Shown here in pieces: positions 33,521-46,009 of a stretch of DNA of 64,000 nt (the first letter of the stretch is position 1; each line of letters begins with the position of its first letter). Under the pieces are notes generated by a model that worked only from the letters and a program-made list of their open reading frames with translations, was not told the origin of the DNA and searched no databases. The position numbers were made by a program, and so were the translations under genes. Where the stretch lies: positions 30,142,620 to 30,206,619 of the forward strand of contig NC_061511.1 of the NCBI RefSeq assembly GCF_022539505.1, written 5' to 3'. Source of the DNA: Lolium rigidum (Eukaryota > Streptophyta > Magnoliopsida > Poales > Poaceae).

Positions 33521-35304
33521 TCGTAGGATAACGTTGCATAGAAAACAAAAAATTTCCTACCGCGAACACGCAATCCAAGCCAAGATGCAATCTAGAAGAC
33601 GGTAGCAACGAGGGGGTATCGAGTCTCACCCTTGAAGAGATTCCAAAGCCTACAAGATGAGGCTCTTGTTGCTGCGGTAGACGTTCACTTGCCGCTTGCA
33701 AAAGCGCGTAGAAGATCTTGATCACGATCGGTTCCGGCGCCACGAACGGGCAGCACCTCCGTACTCGGTCACACGTTCGGTTGTTGATGAAGACGACGTC
33801 CACCTCCCCGTTCCAGCCGGGCAGCAGAAGTAGTAGCTCCTCTTGAATCCGACAGCACGACGGCGTGGTGTCGGTGGTGGTGGAGAAGTTCGGCGGAGCT
33901 TCGCTAAGCGTGCGGGAAGTGGAGGAGCGGGGCGGCTAGGGTTTGGGGAGAGGGGGGCGCCGGCCACTATGGGGTGCGGCCACCTTGGTGGTGTTTGAGG
34001 TGGCCGGCCCCCTCCCCTTTGGCCCTCATTATATAGGAACCCCAAGAGTTGGTGTCCAAGTCTTCGAATAAGACCCGAACAAAAAACCTTCCAAAGGGAG
34101 GGGAAACCTAGCCAAGCTAGGACTCCCACCAAAGGTGGGAGTTCCACCTCCCATATGGGGGGGTGGCCGGCCCCCTAAGGGGAGTCCACTTGGGACTCCT
34201 CCCCCACTAGGGTTGGCCGGCCATGGAGGTGGAGTCCCACGTGGACTCCACCTTCCTTGGTGGTTTCTTCCGGACTTTTCTAGAACCTTCTAGAACCTTC
34301 CATAGAACCTTCCGCGACATTTTAATTCACATAAAATGACATCCTATATATGAATCTTATTCTCCGGACCATTCCGGAACTCCTCGTGATGTCCGGGATC
34401 TCATCCGGGACTCCGAACAAATATTCGAACTCCATTCCATATTCAAGTACTACCATTTCAACATCCAACTTTAAGTGTGTCACCCTACGGTTCGTGAACT
34501 ATGCGGACATGGTTGAGTACTCACTCCGACCAATAACCAATAGCGGGATCTGGAGATCCATAATGGCTCCCACATATTCAACGATGACTTTAGTGATCGA
34601 ATGAACCATTCACATACAATACCAATTCCCTTTGTCTCGCGATATTTTACTTGTCCGAGGTTTGATCTTCGGTATCACTCTATACCTTGTTCAACCTCGT
34701 CTCCTGACAAGTACTCTTTACTCGTACCGTGATATGTGGTCTCTTATGAACTTATTCATATGCTTGCAAGACATTAGACGACATTCCACCGAGAGGGCCC
34801 AGAGTATATCTATCCGTCATCGGGATGGACAAATCCCACTGTTGATCCATATGCCTCAACTTATACTTTCCGGATACTTAATCCCACCTTTATAACCACC
34901 CATTTACGCAGTGGCGTTTGGTGTAATCAAAGTACCTTTCCGGTATAAGTGATTTACATGATCTCATGGTCATAAGGACTAGGTAACTATGTATTGAAAG
35001 CTTATAGCAAATAACTTAATGACGAGATCTTATGCTACGCTTAATTGGGTGTGTCCATTACATCATTCATACAATGATATAACCTTGTTATTAATAACAT
35101 CCAATGTTCATGATTATGAACTAATCATCCATTAATCAACAAGCTAGTTAAGAGGCATACTAGGGACTCTTTGTTGTTTACATATCACACATGTATCAAT
35201 GTTTCGGTTAATACAATTATAGCATGATATAAAAACATTTATCATAAACATAAAGATATAAATAATAACAACTTTATTATTGCCTCTAGGGCATATCTCC
35301 TTCA
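33521..35304 (-). repeat. 5' LTR of Angela-like element
   Basis: The minus-strand start TGAAGGAGATATGCCC is at 35304. The minus end ...CGTTATCCTACGA next to the PBS lacks the expected CA, so that terminus is mutated or my boundary is a base or two off. The length is about 1.78 kb. Confidence 0.88.
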
Positions 35305-35392
35305 ATAAAATGTTCATAAAACATGTAGATATCATCAATAATGTGGCATGGAACATAAGAAATTATCGATACGTCGGAGACGTATCACCCAC
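35305..35392 (-). repeat. Athila-type LTR terminus fragment interrupted by the Angela-like insertion
   Basis: On the minus strand the fragment starts TGATACGTCTCCGACGTATC and continues through ATAATTTCTTATGTTCC, matching the family start seen at 17473 and 59653. The Angela-like element begins at 35304, so it appears to have inserted 88 bp into this LTR. The remainder must be in or left of the gap at 21909-22008. Confidence 0.7.
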
Positions 35393-35673
35393 CACTTCAT
35401 CTCTTTCTCCCATTCTCTTCTCTCTCCCGAAAAAACTCGCACCAGCTTTCTCTCACTCGCGTTTCTGCTCAAGAGCTCAAGATTTCTCGATCTCTTTGCT
35501 CAGCCCAGATTTCTGTCTGAAATTTGGCACATTTGCTCTCCGGTATGTGACTCCTTCGATTATCAAAGTAGAATTTTGTTTGGTTGAGTGTATCTTGAAT
35601 ATTTTGCTGTTGTAGGTAACATGTTTAGTGAGCTTGCATGCTTGTTCTAAGTGGTAAAAACTAGTTTTGATGC

Positions 35674-38264
35674 ATGTTTAGTACTCTAGCAAGTTCCTAT
35701 AGTAGTTTCCCTCAATTATATGTCACCAAATCAAATTTTATAATGGTTGTTGAAAAATTTCAGAAAAGGAAGATGGATAATTGTAACTTTGGAGAAGTGT
35801 TTGAAAGAGAGACAACAAGCACGGGGAGGCCCTCAAGGTCATCCACTCGGATTCAACGGTCTTATAATGAGGATGTCATCGCACCGAGCTTCGAAGCCGA
35901 AGAGGACAATGGAGTCCCTAACGCTTCATCTTTTCCATGTTATGACTTTTTGAGTAATGCAGGGTTGCTGGATGATTTCTTGGTTCTCATCAATAATGTG
36001 GGCTTAACCGCCTACATGGAGGATGAGAGGGATCAATACTACATGCTTACTAAAATCTTTGTTGAGAGCTTTCAGTTCAACAACAAACACTACCAACCAT
36101 CAGTTACATTCAGGATTTATGATGATCCTATTACTATGAGGTTGAAGGATTTTTGTACTGCATTGGATATTGCCCCTGTTGGTACATCAAAGATGATCCA
36201 GAGCAATCCCAAGGAATTGCTGGAGCTCTATCGAGGAATCACCAATGATAATTGTCGCACCATTCAGCGTGGCAAGATAAGGAACATTCAACTCCCTCCT
36301 ATTAAGTATTTTGCTTATTACATTGCTACTAGCATTCTTGGTAGGGAGAACACTAGCAATATTTCTAGTTACCATCTTGCTTTCTTAATTGCTGCACTCA
36401 GTGGAGAGACACCTTATCATCTTGGTGCTTGATAACCCACAAGTATAGGGGATCGCAGCAGTCTTCGCGGGTAGTAAAACCCAATTTATTGATTCGACAC
36501 AAGGGGAGACAAAGAATACTTGAAAGCCTTAACAGCGGAGTTGTCAATTCAGCTGCACCTGGAAACAGACTTGCTCGCAAGAGTTTATCAGTAGTAACAG
36601 TTTTACAGCAGTAGCAGTAGTGAAATAACAGCAGCAGAGTAACAGAGACAGCAATAGTGATTATAGTAAACAACAGGATAAAAATACTGTAGGCACGGGG
36701 ACGGATAACGGGCGTTGCATGGATGAGAGAAACTCATGTAACAATCAAGCAGGACATTTGCAGATAATAATAAAACGGTGTCTAAGTACAAAGCAATCAA
36801 TAGGCATGTGTTCCAATTATAGTCGTACGTGCTCGCAATGAGAAACTTGCACAACATCTTTTGTCCTACCAGCCGGTGGCAGCCGGGCCTCAAGGGAATC
36901 TACTGGATATTAAGGTACTCCTTTTAATAGAATACCGGAGCAAAGCATTAACACTCCGTGAACACATGTGATCCTCACATCACTACCATCCCCTCCGGTT
37001 GTCCCGATTTCTGTCACTTCGGGACCATTGGTTCCGGACAGCGACATGTGTATACAACTTGCAGGTAAGACCATAAACAATGAATATCATGATGAAATAA
37101 TAACATGTTCAGATCTGAGATCATGGCACTCGGGCCCTAGTGACAAGCATTAAGCATAACAAGTTGCAACAATATCATCAAAGTACCAATTACGGACACT
37201 AGGCACTATGCCCTAACAATCTTACACTATTACATGACCAATCTCATCCAATCCCTACCATCCCCTTCAGCCTACAGCGGGGGAATTACTCACACATGGA
37301 TGGGGGAAACATGGCTGGTCGATGGAGAGGCGTCGGTGGTGATGATGGCGATGATCTCCTCCAATTCCCCGTCCCGGCGGAGTGCCAGAACGGAGACTTC
37401 TGGCTCCCGAGACGGAGTTTCGCTGGCGACTTCGACTTCTCCCCGTGCGTTTTTAGGTCGAGGCCAATAAGTAGTCCGAAGGAGGGCGTCGGAGGCCGAC
37501 CGAGGGGGCCACACGCTAGGGCCGCGCGCCCCCCTCCTGGGCCGCGCCGCCCTAGGGTGTGGGACCCTCGGGCCTCCACCTGACTTGCCCTTCTGGCTCC
37601 GTAAGTGTTCTGGGAAAATAGGGCCTTCTCGTATAAATTCCGAGGTTTTTCCCGAAAGTTGGATTTCTGCACAAAAACGAGACACTGTAACAGCTTCTGC
37701 TGAAAACAGCGTTAGTCCGTGTTAGTTGCATCCAAAATACACAAATTAGAGGCAAAACAACAGCAAAAGTGTTCGTGAAAGTAGATACGTTTTGGACGTA
37801 TCAGTGCCCTTGTTGCTCGCCGTTTGTCTAACAAGGGGCCTATCTTTGGAGGAATTATTGCATCGCGCATTTTAGCACATGTAGATCTTCCTCTTGACCC
37901 TACTGATGTGAAAATAACTCCTATAAGGCTTGATATTGCTGCTATGAAGAGTCATCAATTTGTTACAGCTGACTCTAGTTTAGATAATATTGTCTATAGA
38001 ATGTTGTTTGCTGACGGGGAAGAGAGGGAAGTTCCATTGCCGCAGCCAGATTTGTTCAGCATTCACAGGGAACCATGGTCGCGCTCTAAGGAGGAGGTGG
38101 ATGAGCAGCTGAAGATACATGGCTTCCACCAGCAGCATGACTCCGAGGACGCCGAGCCCTCCTACGACTACACCGTCACGTATCCGGGTGCTTCCTCCAG
38201 CACATACCCGGATCCATCTTCGTCATACTACGGAGGTGCTACTTCATGGGCACCATGGGATTGA
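35674..38264 (+). pseudogene. Athila ORF1-family (envelope-position) gene, split by a solo LTR
   Basis: The first part (35674-36429) and the last part (37809-38264, stop TGA) join in frame once the inserted LTR and one copy of its target duplicate are ignored. Recognisable family blocks are PSVTFRIYDDPITMRLKDFC, ELLELYRGIT, QRGKIRNIQLPPIKYFAYYI and ISSYHLAFL in the first part, and IFGGIIASRIL, MKSHQFVTADSSLDN and WSRSKEEVDEQLK in the last. The C-terminus is Tyr/Ser/Pro-rich and ends GATSWAPWD. A TTTCAG/AAAAGG splice-acceptor-like site at about 35758-35763 precedes an in-frame ATG at 35774, so the protein may start there from a spliced RNA. Its role in Athila-type elements is not settled. Apart from the insertion the frame is intact. 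Confidence 0.8.
36430..37803 (-). mobile_element. Solo LTR inserted in the Athila ORF, antisense
   Basis: The plus-strand ends are TGATAACCCACAAG and GGACGTATCA, flanked by GTGCT (36425-36429) and GTGCC (37804-37808), a 5-bp target duplication with one mismatch. On the minus strand it begins TGATACGTCCAAAACGTATC and matches the 3' LTR at 40600-41992 along its length (about 90% by eye). It is therefore a solo LTR of the host element's own family, in opposite orientation. There is no internal sequence, consistent with LTR-LTR recombination. Confidence 0.9.
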
Positions 38265-40585
38265 TCTCCACTTAGGCCAAAAGCCTAAGCTTGGGGGGAG
38301 GTATACCGGCATCACTCATTCTTTTCATATTATAGTTGCTGGATACTTGTACATACTTGTTTAGCTTCTTAAAGTGGTTTTCTAACAAGAGGGAGATGAT
38401 ATTTTGGGAAGTGCTGATTGAAAACAGATTCTGGACTGATACTAAAAAAATTCTCAAAAACAGCCATAACGTTAATTTTTGTGCATATTCCCCAGGTTGT
38501 TATCTAACTTTCATTAGTTGAACACTTTTTGAGCTGAGCAGCGGAAGAATTTCTTAAAAGTCGATTACTGTACTGCTGTCAAGTTTGACGAATTCCTGCT
38601 GCTTTGTGTTTGTGTGACTCTTTTAGTTTTCATTCTCTTGTTTTTGCTTTGTTTCTTTCCTAAAACACAAAAAGACCAAAAATATTTCTGTTGTTTCTCT
38701 TCACCACTTGTTTATTTTGGTTTCTTGCTTTTATTTTGCTTTATTTGCTATCGTTGGTTTGCTATAAGAAAATCCAAAAAGATTTTACTTTGTTTGCTTG
38801 CTTCCTTTTGTCCGTGTTTCCAATTCGAAAACACCAAAAATATTTGTTGTTCTTCTTTGGTTTTGTAAAGTTCATTATGAGTTCAATGGTCTTCGGTGGC
38901 TGGAGCGTGGTTTTCATTCCATATTATTCAAGCTACACAAGTGAAAAGGCGATAATGACGATATACGACGATCTGACTGTGGTGAGAGGCTGGTATGAAC
39001 TCTATTTGTTTTCATTTTTGTACATATACTCATCCATGTGAGCATGCTTAGTTGGTTCATATGAGGTATATGTCATTTAAGAAAGTCTAGTAGTTCAAGA
39101 TCTCTCATGATTAGCTCCAATTTATTAATATAAGTAGCATGTCATAAATATTTGCTTGCATTGCTTTATTCATAGATAGGTATGACATTGTGGTATCCTC
39201 CTCTGAATAGTTCGCTCAAATCAACTTGGCACATGCTCACGCATGCATATGACTGAACAAATGTCAATTAAGCCTCGATGATTTACTTTACCTCAGAGTT
39301 CTTGTATCACTTTTATGCCTCCGTTAATTTATTTTGTCGCAAGCATGATTATGACAGTTACTGCTCTCTTGATTGTCGCTTCCCAGTCTATTGCTAGCCT
39401 TCACGTGTACTGAGCGGGAACGCTGCTCGTGCTTCCAAACACCTGAAAACCAAGTTATTCCAGAGTGTCCACCATAAATACCTATGCATGGCATTTCAAA
39501 CCATTCCAAGTAAATTCTCATGTGCTACCTTTAAACCTTCAAAATGCTTCTCAATTTGTGTCAATGTTTTATAGCTCATGAGGAAATATGTGGTGTTTAT
39601 CTTTCAATCTTGTCATTTACTTCTGACAGACTTTCATAATGGACTAGTGGCACATCCGCTTATCCAATAATTTTGCAAAAAGAGCTGGCAACGGGGTTCC
39701 CAGCCCCAATTAATCAACTTTCATTAATAATTCTCTTCACATGTTTTGCCCCTATTTATCAGTAAGCAACTTAAATTGCAAATAGACACTCCTCCATGGT
39801 ATGAGATTGTTGGAAGGCACCCGAGGATTCGGTTAGCCATGGATTGTGTAAGCAAAGGTTGGGGGAGTGTCATCCATAATAAAACTAAAGTACGTGCGTA
39901 AACAAAAGAGAAGAGGGATGATTTACCTTGCTGGTAGAGATAACGTCCTTCATGGGAGCCGCTCTTGAAAGTCTGGTTGACGAGGTAGTTAGAGTACCCA
40001 CTATCATTCGTTGACAACAACAAACACCTCTCAAAATAATTTTACTCCTGTTTTACAAATGAAAAGCTCTAGCACATGTTAACCCCTGCTTCCCTCTGCT
40101 AAGGGTCAATCTTTTACTTTTACATTGAGTCTCCATCCTTCCTTTGAGCACTTTCTTGAGAGCATAACTGTCATTCTTAGTATAATATGCTTGTCCCAAA
40201 ATGTGATTAACTGTGGTATAACTTTGATGCTTTTATCTTTGATAGCCTCTACTTCCAGTCTTTCCATGAACTTCAAAGGTGCCCGAGCATTTATGTTTTG
40301 CTGTACAAATACGAGCAAGCGAGATACCACTTTATCATATCCTTCTATGAACATTGCAATCCTGCTGATAGACATGATTCATGATGCTCATTATTAATTT
40401 GTTGGTACCTTTTCCATGATTGACATAGCTATTAGATGATCTTACTTGCATGTATCTTATTATGAATTGCTTAAGCACTTGCCATATCATGAGGATATTT
40501 ACATCATATCAACAAATGTGTTCGTGAAAGTTCTTTTATCGCACTCGGCTTGTTAATCGAATTGCTTGAGGACAAGCAATAAGCT
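38265..40585 (+). other. Non-coding 3' region of Athila-like element
   Basis: No coding frame is recognised in 2.3 kb. A polypurine-like AAGCTTGGGGGGAGGT lies at 38288-38303, just after the ORF stop, and the functional-position tract is 2.3 kb further on. T-rich stretches lie at 38610-38880. Confidence 0.6.
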
Positions 40586-40599
40586 AAGCTTGGGGGAGT

Positions 40600-41992
40600 T
40601 GATATGTCCAAAACGTATCTACTTTCCCGAACACTTTTGCTATTGTTTTGCCTCTAATTTGTGTATTTTGGATACAACTAACACGGACTAACGCTGTTTT
40701 CAGCAGAACTGCTCTGGTGTCTCGTTTTTGTGCAGAAATCCAACTTTCGGGAAAATCCTCGGAATTTATGCCAAAGGTCTTATTTTTCCAGAAGATTGAC
40801 GGAGCCAGAAGGGCAAGCCAGGTGGAGGCCCGAGGCCCCCACACACTAGGCCGGCGCGGCCCAGGAGGGGGCGCGCCGCCCTACTGTGTGGCCCCCTCGG
40901 CCGGCCTCCGACGCCCTCCTCTTGACTACTTAACGCCTTCGACCTAAAAACGCACGGGGGGTTAGAAGAAATCGCCAGAAGACATCCAATACGCCGCCAC
41001 CGTCGCGAAACTCCGTCTTGGGACCAGAAACTCCGTTCTGGCACTCCACCGGGACGGGGAATTGGAGGAGATCATCGCCATCATCACCACCGACGCCTCT
41101 CCATCGACCAGCCATGTTTCCCCCATCCATGTGTGAGTAATTCCCCCGCTGTAGGCTGAAGGGGATGGTAGGGATTGGATGAGATTGGTCATGTAATAGC
41201 ATAAGATTGTTAGGGCATAGTGTCTAGTGTCCGTAATTGGTACTTTTATGATATTGTTGCAACTTGTTATGCTTAATGCTTGTCACTAGGGCCCGAGTGC
41301 CATGATCTCAGATATGAACATGTTATCAATTCATGATGATATTCATTGCTTTATGATCTTACCTGCAAGTTGTATACACGTATTGTTGTCCGGAACCCGA
41401 GGCCCCAAAGTGACAGAAATTGGGACAACCGAAGGGGAAGGCGGTGATATGAGGATCACATGTGTTCACGGAGTGTTAATGCTTTGCTCCGGTGCTCTAT
41501 TAAAAGGAGTACCTTAATTTCCGAGTAGATTCCCTAGAGGCCCGGCTGCCACCGGCTGGTAGGACAAAAGATGTTGTGCAAGTTTCTCATTGCGAGCACG
41601 TACGACTAAATATGGAACACATGCCTATTGATTGATTAGTACTTGGATACCGTTTTATTATTATCTGCAAATGCCATACCTTGATTGTTACATGAGTTTC
41701 TCTCATCCATGCAACGCCCGTTCATCCATCCCTTTGCCTACAGTATTTTAATCCTGCATAATCACTACTGCTGTCTTTGTTACTCTGCTGCTGTTATTTC
41801 ACTACTGCTACTGCTATAAAACTGTTACTACTGATAAACTCTTGCAAGCAAGTCTGTTTCCAGGTGCAGCTGAATTGACAATTCCGCTGTTAAGGCTTTC
41901 AAGTATTCTTTGTCTCCCCTTGTGTCGAATCAATAAATTGGGTTTTACTTCCCGCGAAGACTGTTGCGATCCCCTATACTTGTGTGTTATCA
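40600..41992 (+). repeat. 3' LTR of Athila-like element
   Basis: It starts TGATATGTCCAAAACG and ends CTTGTGTGTTATCA after the polypurine tract, and is 1393 bp long. GCCAT (41993-41997) follows and should be the target duplicate, but the left end is not visible for comparison. Confidence 0.88.
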
Positions 41993-43559
41993 GCCATGCT
42001 CATTCCATGTGCCCTACCTACATATCACCACCAGTGCCCTCCATCGCGAATGCTCTCTACAACTTTTAAGACCAGCCCGTCACCACAAGTCAGATCGTCA
42101 TCTCCATCGACGCTCTGTCACCGCCACCATCGACCCTGTCACCATCCATCATCTCCATCACCATTTCCCCTTCCCATACACTTTGTATTGTTGATTTTAT
42201 CGCGGTTAACGATATTATAAGACTATACGATATTTATATATTCAAGGATTTCAATACAATTTTTATGCTTGATCTAACTATATGTGAGTAGTCACCACGG
42301 GCTGAAGGTCGAGGGAAAGCCTCACAACAATAATTAAGTGCATATCTTTTATATGTGAGATATTGTGTAGTATGTTATTCAAGGTTCATCTATTGTATTT
42401 AGTATTTTTACCTCAATCTTAGGACTTGATTGGTATCCAAGTCTGCAAAGGTTGGTAAAGATATTAAGGTGAAAGGGGTAATATATAGTTGCATGATCTG
42501 ACACTTATGCTAGGTGGGTATGTGTGTATGTTGGTCGATATTGTGATCACTATTCAGGAATTATGAGTGACGTCACATACCTTCATGATTTGTCTATTTA
42601 CCTTAATTACCGTGATATCTTGCACTCCTTGGAGATCTGAGCTGAATAATTGATCTGTAATGTATGCTATGAGCAGCATATGGTGCTATTAGGACGCATT
42701 GGCCATTATACAAGTTAATATAGGCACATGTGTTCTTCATTTTATATTTATATATCCCATTGTTTATTGCACTTCTGCAGGTGAAACATTGGCCCTAGTC
42801 TATCTCCATCCATGGATACACAAACAAACAAGGGAAAACAATTAATCTGGTGAACAACATCTAAATAAAGTCTCAAAGTCCTGTTCAAATTATCTTAGAG
42901 CAAAAGCTTTTTTTTTCCAAGGATTTGATAAACCTAGGTATTTTGGCAAAAAGCAATAATATGACAATCCAATTTCTGGATCAAAGATATCATGTCACTT
43001 CAATCAATAAAATTTAATATTTATTATATGGTAGTATTTTTTTGGGACAATCCTATGCATCCTCGAGAAAAGATCTGAATTAATAATTTAAATGTCCACA
43101 CGTAATAGGTACATGGGGTCCTTTTCAATCTCGGATTATTTGAACCAATGAATTTCACATGATTTTTGTATGATTATGACTAAATGATTTTTCGATGCAT
43201 ATGGATCGATTTGCAGTTTTTGCATCCTTGCGGATTTTGCCTGATTAAGGACTTCATTGCACTCTGGTTCCGATTCAAATTTTCTTCCAGTCAAACCTTT
43301 TGCTATACGTCATAGTTTATTCTATCACGTATTAGACATTCTTTGATTCCAGTTCATATGTTTGTCTAATCCTCAGATTTAAGGGCGCATGCCATTCTAG
43401 TACCGCATTTATTGTATTCCTTGGTTTATCTAGAATTCATCTGAATCTGAGAAGTAGATGCTACATTTTCCAACTTAACTTTTCTAGGAACATAAATATA
43501 AATCAAAGTGAATGTCTCTCTTATGTCACCTCATTAGGCCATGATCATTGCGGATGCCG
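41993..43559. other. Intergenic, no feature recognised
   Basis: AT-rich single-copy-looking sequence. The first 190 bp has CACCATC/CATCACC-rich low complexity. I see no gene and no LTR terminus. Confidence 0.4.
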
Positions 43560-43790
43560 TACCTAGGAGTTTTCTCGAATGCTACGGTACCGTAAATCAA
43601 GAATTTGTGGTGTGTCATAGGCACACGGCAAAGGAAGGATTCCTCCCAGCAAAGGCATGATCCCTCTCGACCTTTGCCGTGTGTATAAGTGAGGCACACA
43701 ACAAATAAGTAGATATTTGTCGTGTGTTGCCTAAGGTAACATGGCAAAGGTACACGATTTAGATGCCGTGACATATTTAGCTAAACATTG
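43560..43790. repeat. Fragment with CACTA-type subterminal motifs
   Basis: It contains CACACGGCAAAGG (43622), CTTTGCCGTGTG (43673), TTTGTCGTGTG (43718) and ATGGCAAAGG (43741). These resemble the GCACGGCAAAG subterminal repeats of the CACTA element at 49351. No CACTA terminus is visible, so it is probably an old fragment. Confidence 0.45.
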
Positions 43791-45724
43791 GTTGCGAGAA
43801 TATTTTTTATTGGATTTTCATCAGATAACTTTGATATCTTAAAATAAAATTTACGATGATTTTTTGATTTGTAACATTAGAATACTTAGAATTTCGTTGC
43901 ACTATGTTTGGAGAAAATATGCATCCTTAAAGTTTATTTGGGATTTATTTGTTGCTCCTGCTGTGTACATATCAAACACTCTTATGATGCTGATTTCTAC
44001 ATGATTTCAGAGTACAGGCCATTTCGATCACACATTTTACAGGATTCTTGAATTTCAGGAATCTTGTCAATCAAAAAAGAAGGGGAAGAAGAACCAAGGT
44101 CAAGGAAAATTAATTAAAGTCCCAAAATGTTCATCTTACGTTCCCTCATTCGGCCTTGTTAATACTCCACCGAGGTGTAGGGAATAATTAGCTAGCTAGC
44201 TGGCTACTGTCATGCTTAAATTGGTTGCAATTAGTGCTGGGTGTGCCTAGACATGAGTCTGTGATAGTGTAAGAGCAGTAATTAACAATATGCTTCGCCT
44301 CGATCTGACTGTTGGAAAAGCGGCCGTCCCGTTTTGTTGAGTAGCTGTCGTGGTGTGGTCCATTTTAAGCACCAACTCAGCGCGCGTAACTGCCCACTTA
44401 TGGTCTATGCTGCTCCATCTCTGATTGTGCTTAATTCGTCAGTCTGTCTTAGCTAATTACTCCGGCTAAACATCCATTTCAGTTGCTCGGGCGTTTGATC
44501 AAGGCGACGGTCTTAATTTCCCAATGAATATGGGGGCGAAAGCGAAACATAACATGTTTGCATGGCAGGTGATCCAGCAGGCGCGAAAATTTGACTGACA
44601 TCTTTAAGGGAATTTATTCACTCCAAATAGGAGTACTAGTAACTGGTAAGCGAATATATTGAAGACTCGGCAGAAGAAAGAAGAAATTAGGCAAGAGATA
44701 TCGATGCGTCATTTTTTGGAAGTGAATTTACTGAATCAAAATCTACTACTTCCCAGCTGAACCCTAGCTTGGTACTCCTAGAACGTTGGTACGGGATCTC
44801 GGCAGCCATGGACGCATGCAGCACAGCGTACAAGCTTAGAGCTTGGCCTAGCTAGGCGGAAGTAAACGCGCCATTTAGTCAGCCCGTTGCAAGGACGACG
44901 ACGCACTCTCCACAGCAGCTCCAAGGACAGAGAAGGGAGATGAGATGGGACGGTTGTGGCGCGTTTAGTGCCGGTGCAGAGGCCATCATCGCCTCATAAT
45001 TCCCGAGTCCTTCCTCCCTCACCCGAAATCCGAGACAGATCTCCAGAATCCTACGTGTAATTCCACCCTTGAATGCCATTGAAACTCACACACAGGCTCT
45101 CGACCACTCTCTCCTTCTTGATCCCTCTCCCTCCTATATACATAGGCTCTAGCTAGGTCTGGCTGATGCCATGGCAGAGAGAAAGAAAGAAGACGTGACG
45201 TGCTAAAAAATTATGAATCGTATTAGATACGGATCAAAACATTCAAAGCATTTGCAGAGGAAAGGAGGCATTTTCTATAGATGAATGTACAGTACTACCC
45301 GGCCTATAGTAACCAAATGGTGCTTCCACCGGATCTTTTTCTTTTATATATACGTGTAACAATGATGATTGATGAATAATTGGAAAAGTCCCGTTTTCAC
45401 TTCTTCGTGATCGATTTGGTTCATTATTTTCTTGAAATTTTTGTCACATTTTCTATATCATAGTTAGAAGCAAACATTTGTTTCCTCTTGAAATTTTACC
45501 GAGTCACTTAATCCATCGTACTTACTAGGGTTCTATGATCCCCTTGCCAGATTTTGAAATGCAAAATCACATCTCAAAATTTTCAAAAAATCTCTACATT
45601 TTCATGCACGCGTATTTTTCTCTAAAAAAAGTCACCATTTAGTCTTGCACGTCGTCGAGGAGAGGGCCACTTCAACATCTCATGAAGGCGGGGAGAGTAG
45701 AAGATGGATGAAGTACATGCCTGA
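43791..45724. other. Intergenic, upstream of WOX gene
   Basis: I see no coding frame or element terminus. GC rises near 44870-45030. This and the next interval may hold distal regulatory sequence of the WOX gene, which cannot be judged without a comparative alignment. Confidence 0.35.
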
Positions 45725-46009
45725 TGCCTTGTTTGACACAAGAGATTTTAAGGGGATTAGAGGGGATATTCTGCAAGATTATTTGCTGAAACCCCTACAT
45801 TCACCCAATCCCCTCAAATCCATATAAAACTCCAATCCCCAATCCACTAGGTAGGGGCAGTATATAGGCGATTGAGAAAGATACACTAGAAAAGTGGAGT
45901 AAGTGGGCATTAAACTAACCAATATAGTAGAACCAAGCACACTTTTACTAATAATTGGAGGTTTGGTGGAGATAATCTCCACAAAAAAACTCTAGTACAA
46001 AACAAGGCA
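45725..46009. mobile_element. MITE-like inverted-repeat element
   Basis: TGCCTTGTTT at 45725 and AAACAAGGCA ending at 46009 are inverted. The next ~25 bp inward also match imperfectly as inverted repeats (AGAGATTTTAAGGGGATT versus AGAGTTTTTTTGTGGAGATT). It is 285 bp, AT-rich and non-coding, lying 1.4 kb upstream of the WOX start. The target duplication is unclear (flanks TGA and TGC), so the superfamily is not assigned. Confidence 0.5.

Larger units (their letters stand above)
22009..35304 (-). mobile_element. Angela/BARE-like Copia element with decayed pol, hosting a nested Gypsy derivative
   Basis: The right LTR (33521-35304) and the left LTR (22009-23685, first ~110 bp lost in the gap) are nearly identical. 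The minus orientation follows from a PBS-like GTGGTATCGAGC (minus of 33509-33520) beside the right LTR and the polypurine tract GTGCAAGTGGGAGAC (minus of 23686-23700) beside the left LTR. The LTR 5' terminus TGAAGGAGATATGCCC at 35304 reads CGAAGG in the left copy. The interior shows unreadable Copia pol (about 23700-27100), a leader region, and a nested element at 28053-32874. Without the nest the element is about 8.5 kb, which matches Angela/BARE size. It encodes no usable protein. Confidence 0.88.
35393..41992 (+). mobile_element. Athila-like Gypsy element, 3' portion, plus strand
   Basis: It comprises a leader-like stretch, an Athila ORF1/envelope-position gene (35674-38264, split by a solo LTR), a long 3' untranslated region, a polypurine tract AAGCTTGGGGGAGT (40586-40599) and a 3' LTR (40600-41992). 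No gag-pol is present between 35393 and the ORF, so it is either deleted or never present in this derivative. The 5' LTR is not visible. Confidence 0.8.

Noticed and set aside
35305..35392. Outer end of the 5' LTR of the 15749-21908 element
   Set aside because: It differs noticeably from the corresponding start at 17473 (roughly 80% by eye), and the flanks (GGGAG and CCCAC) do not form a target duplication.
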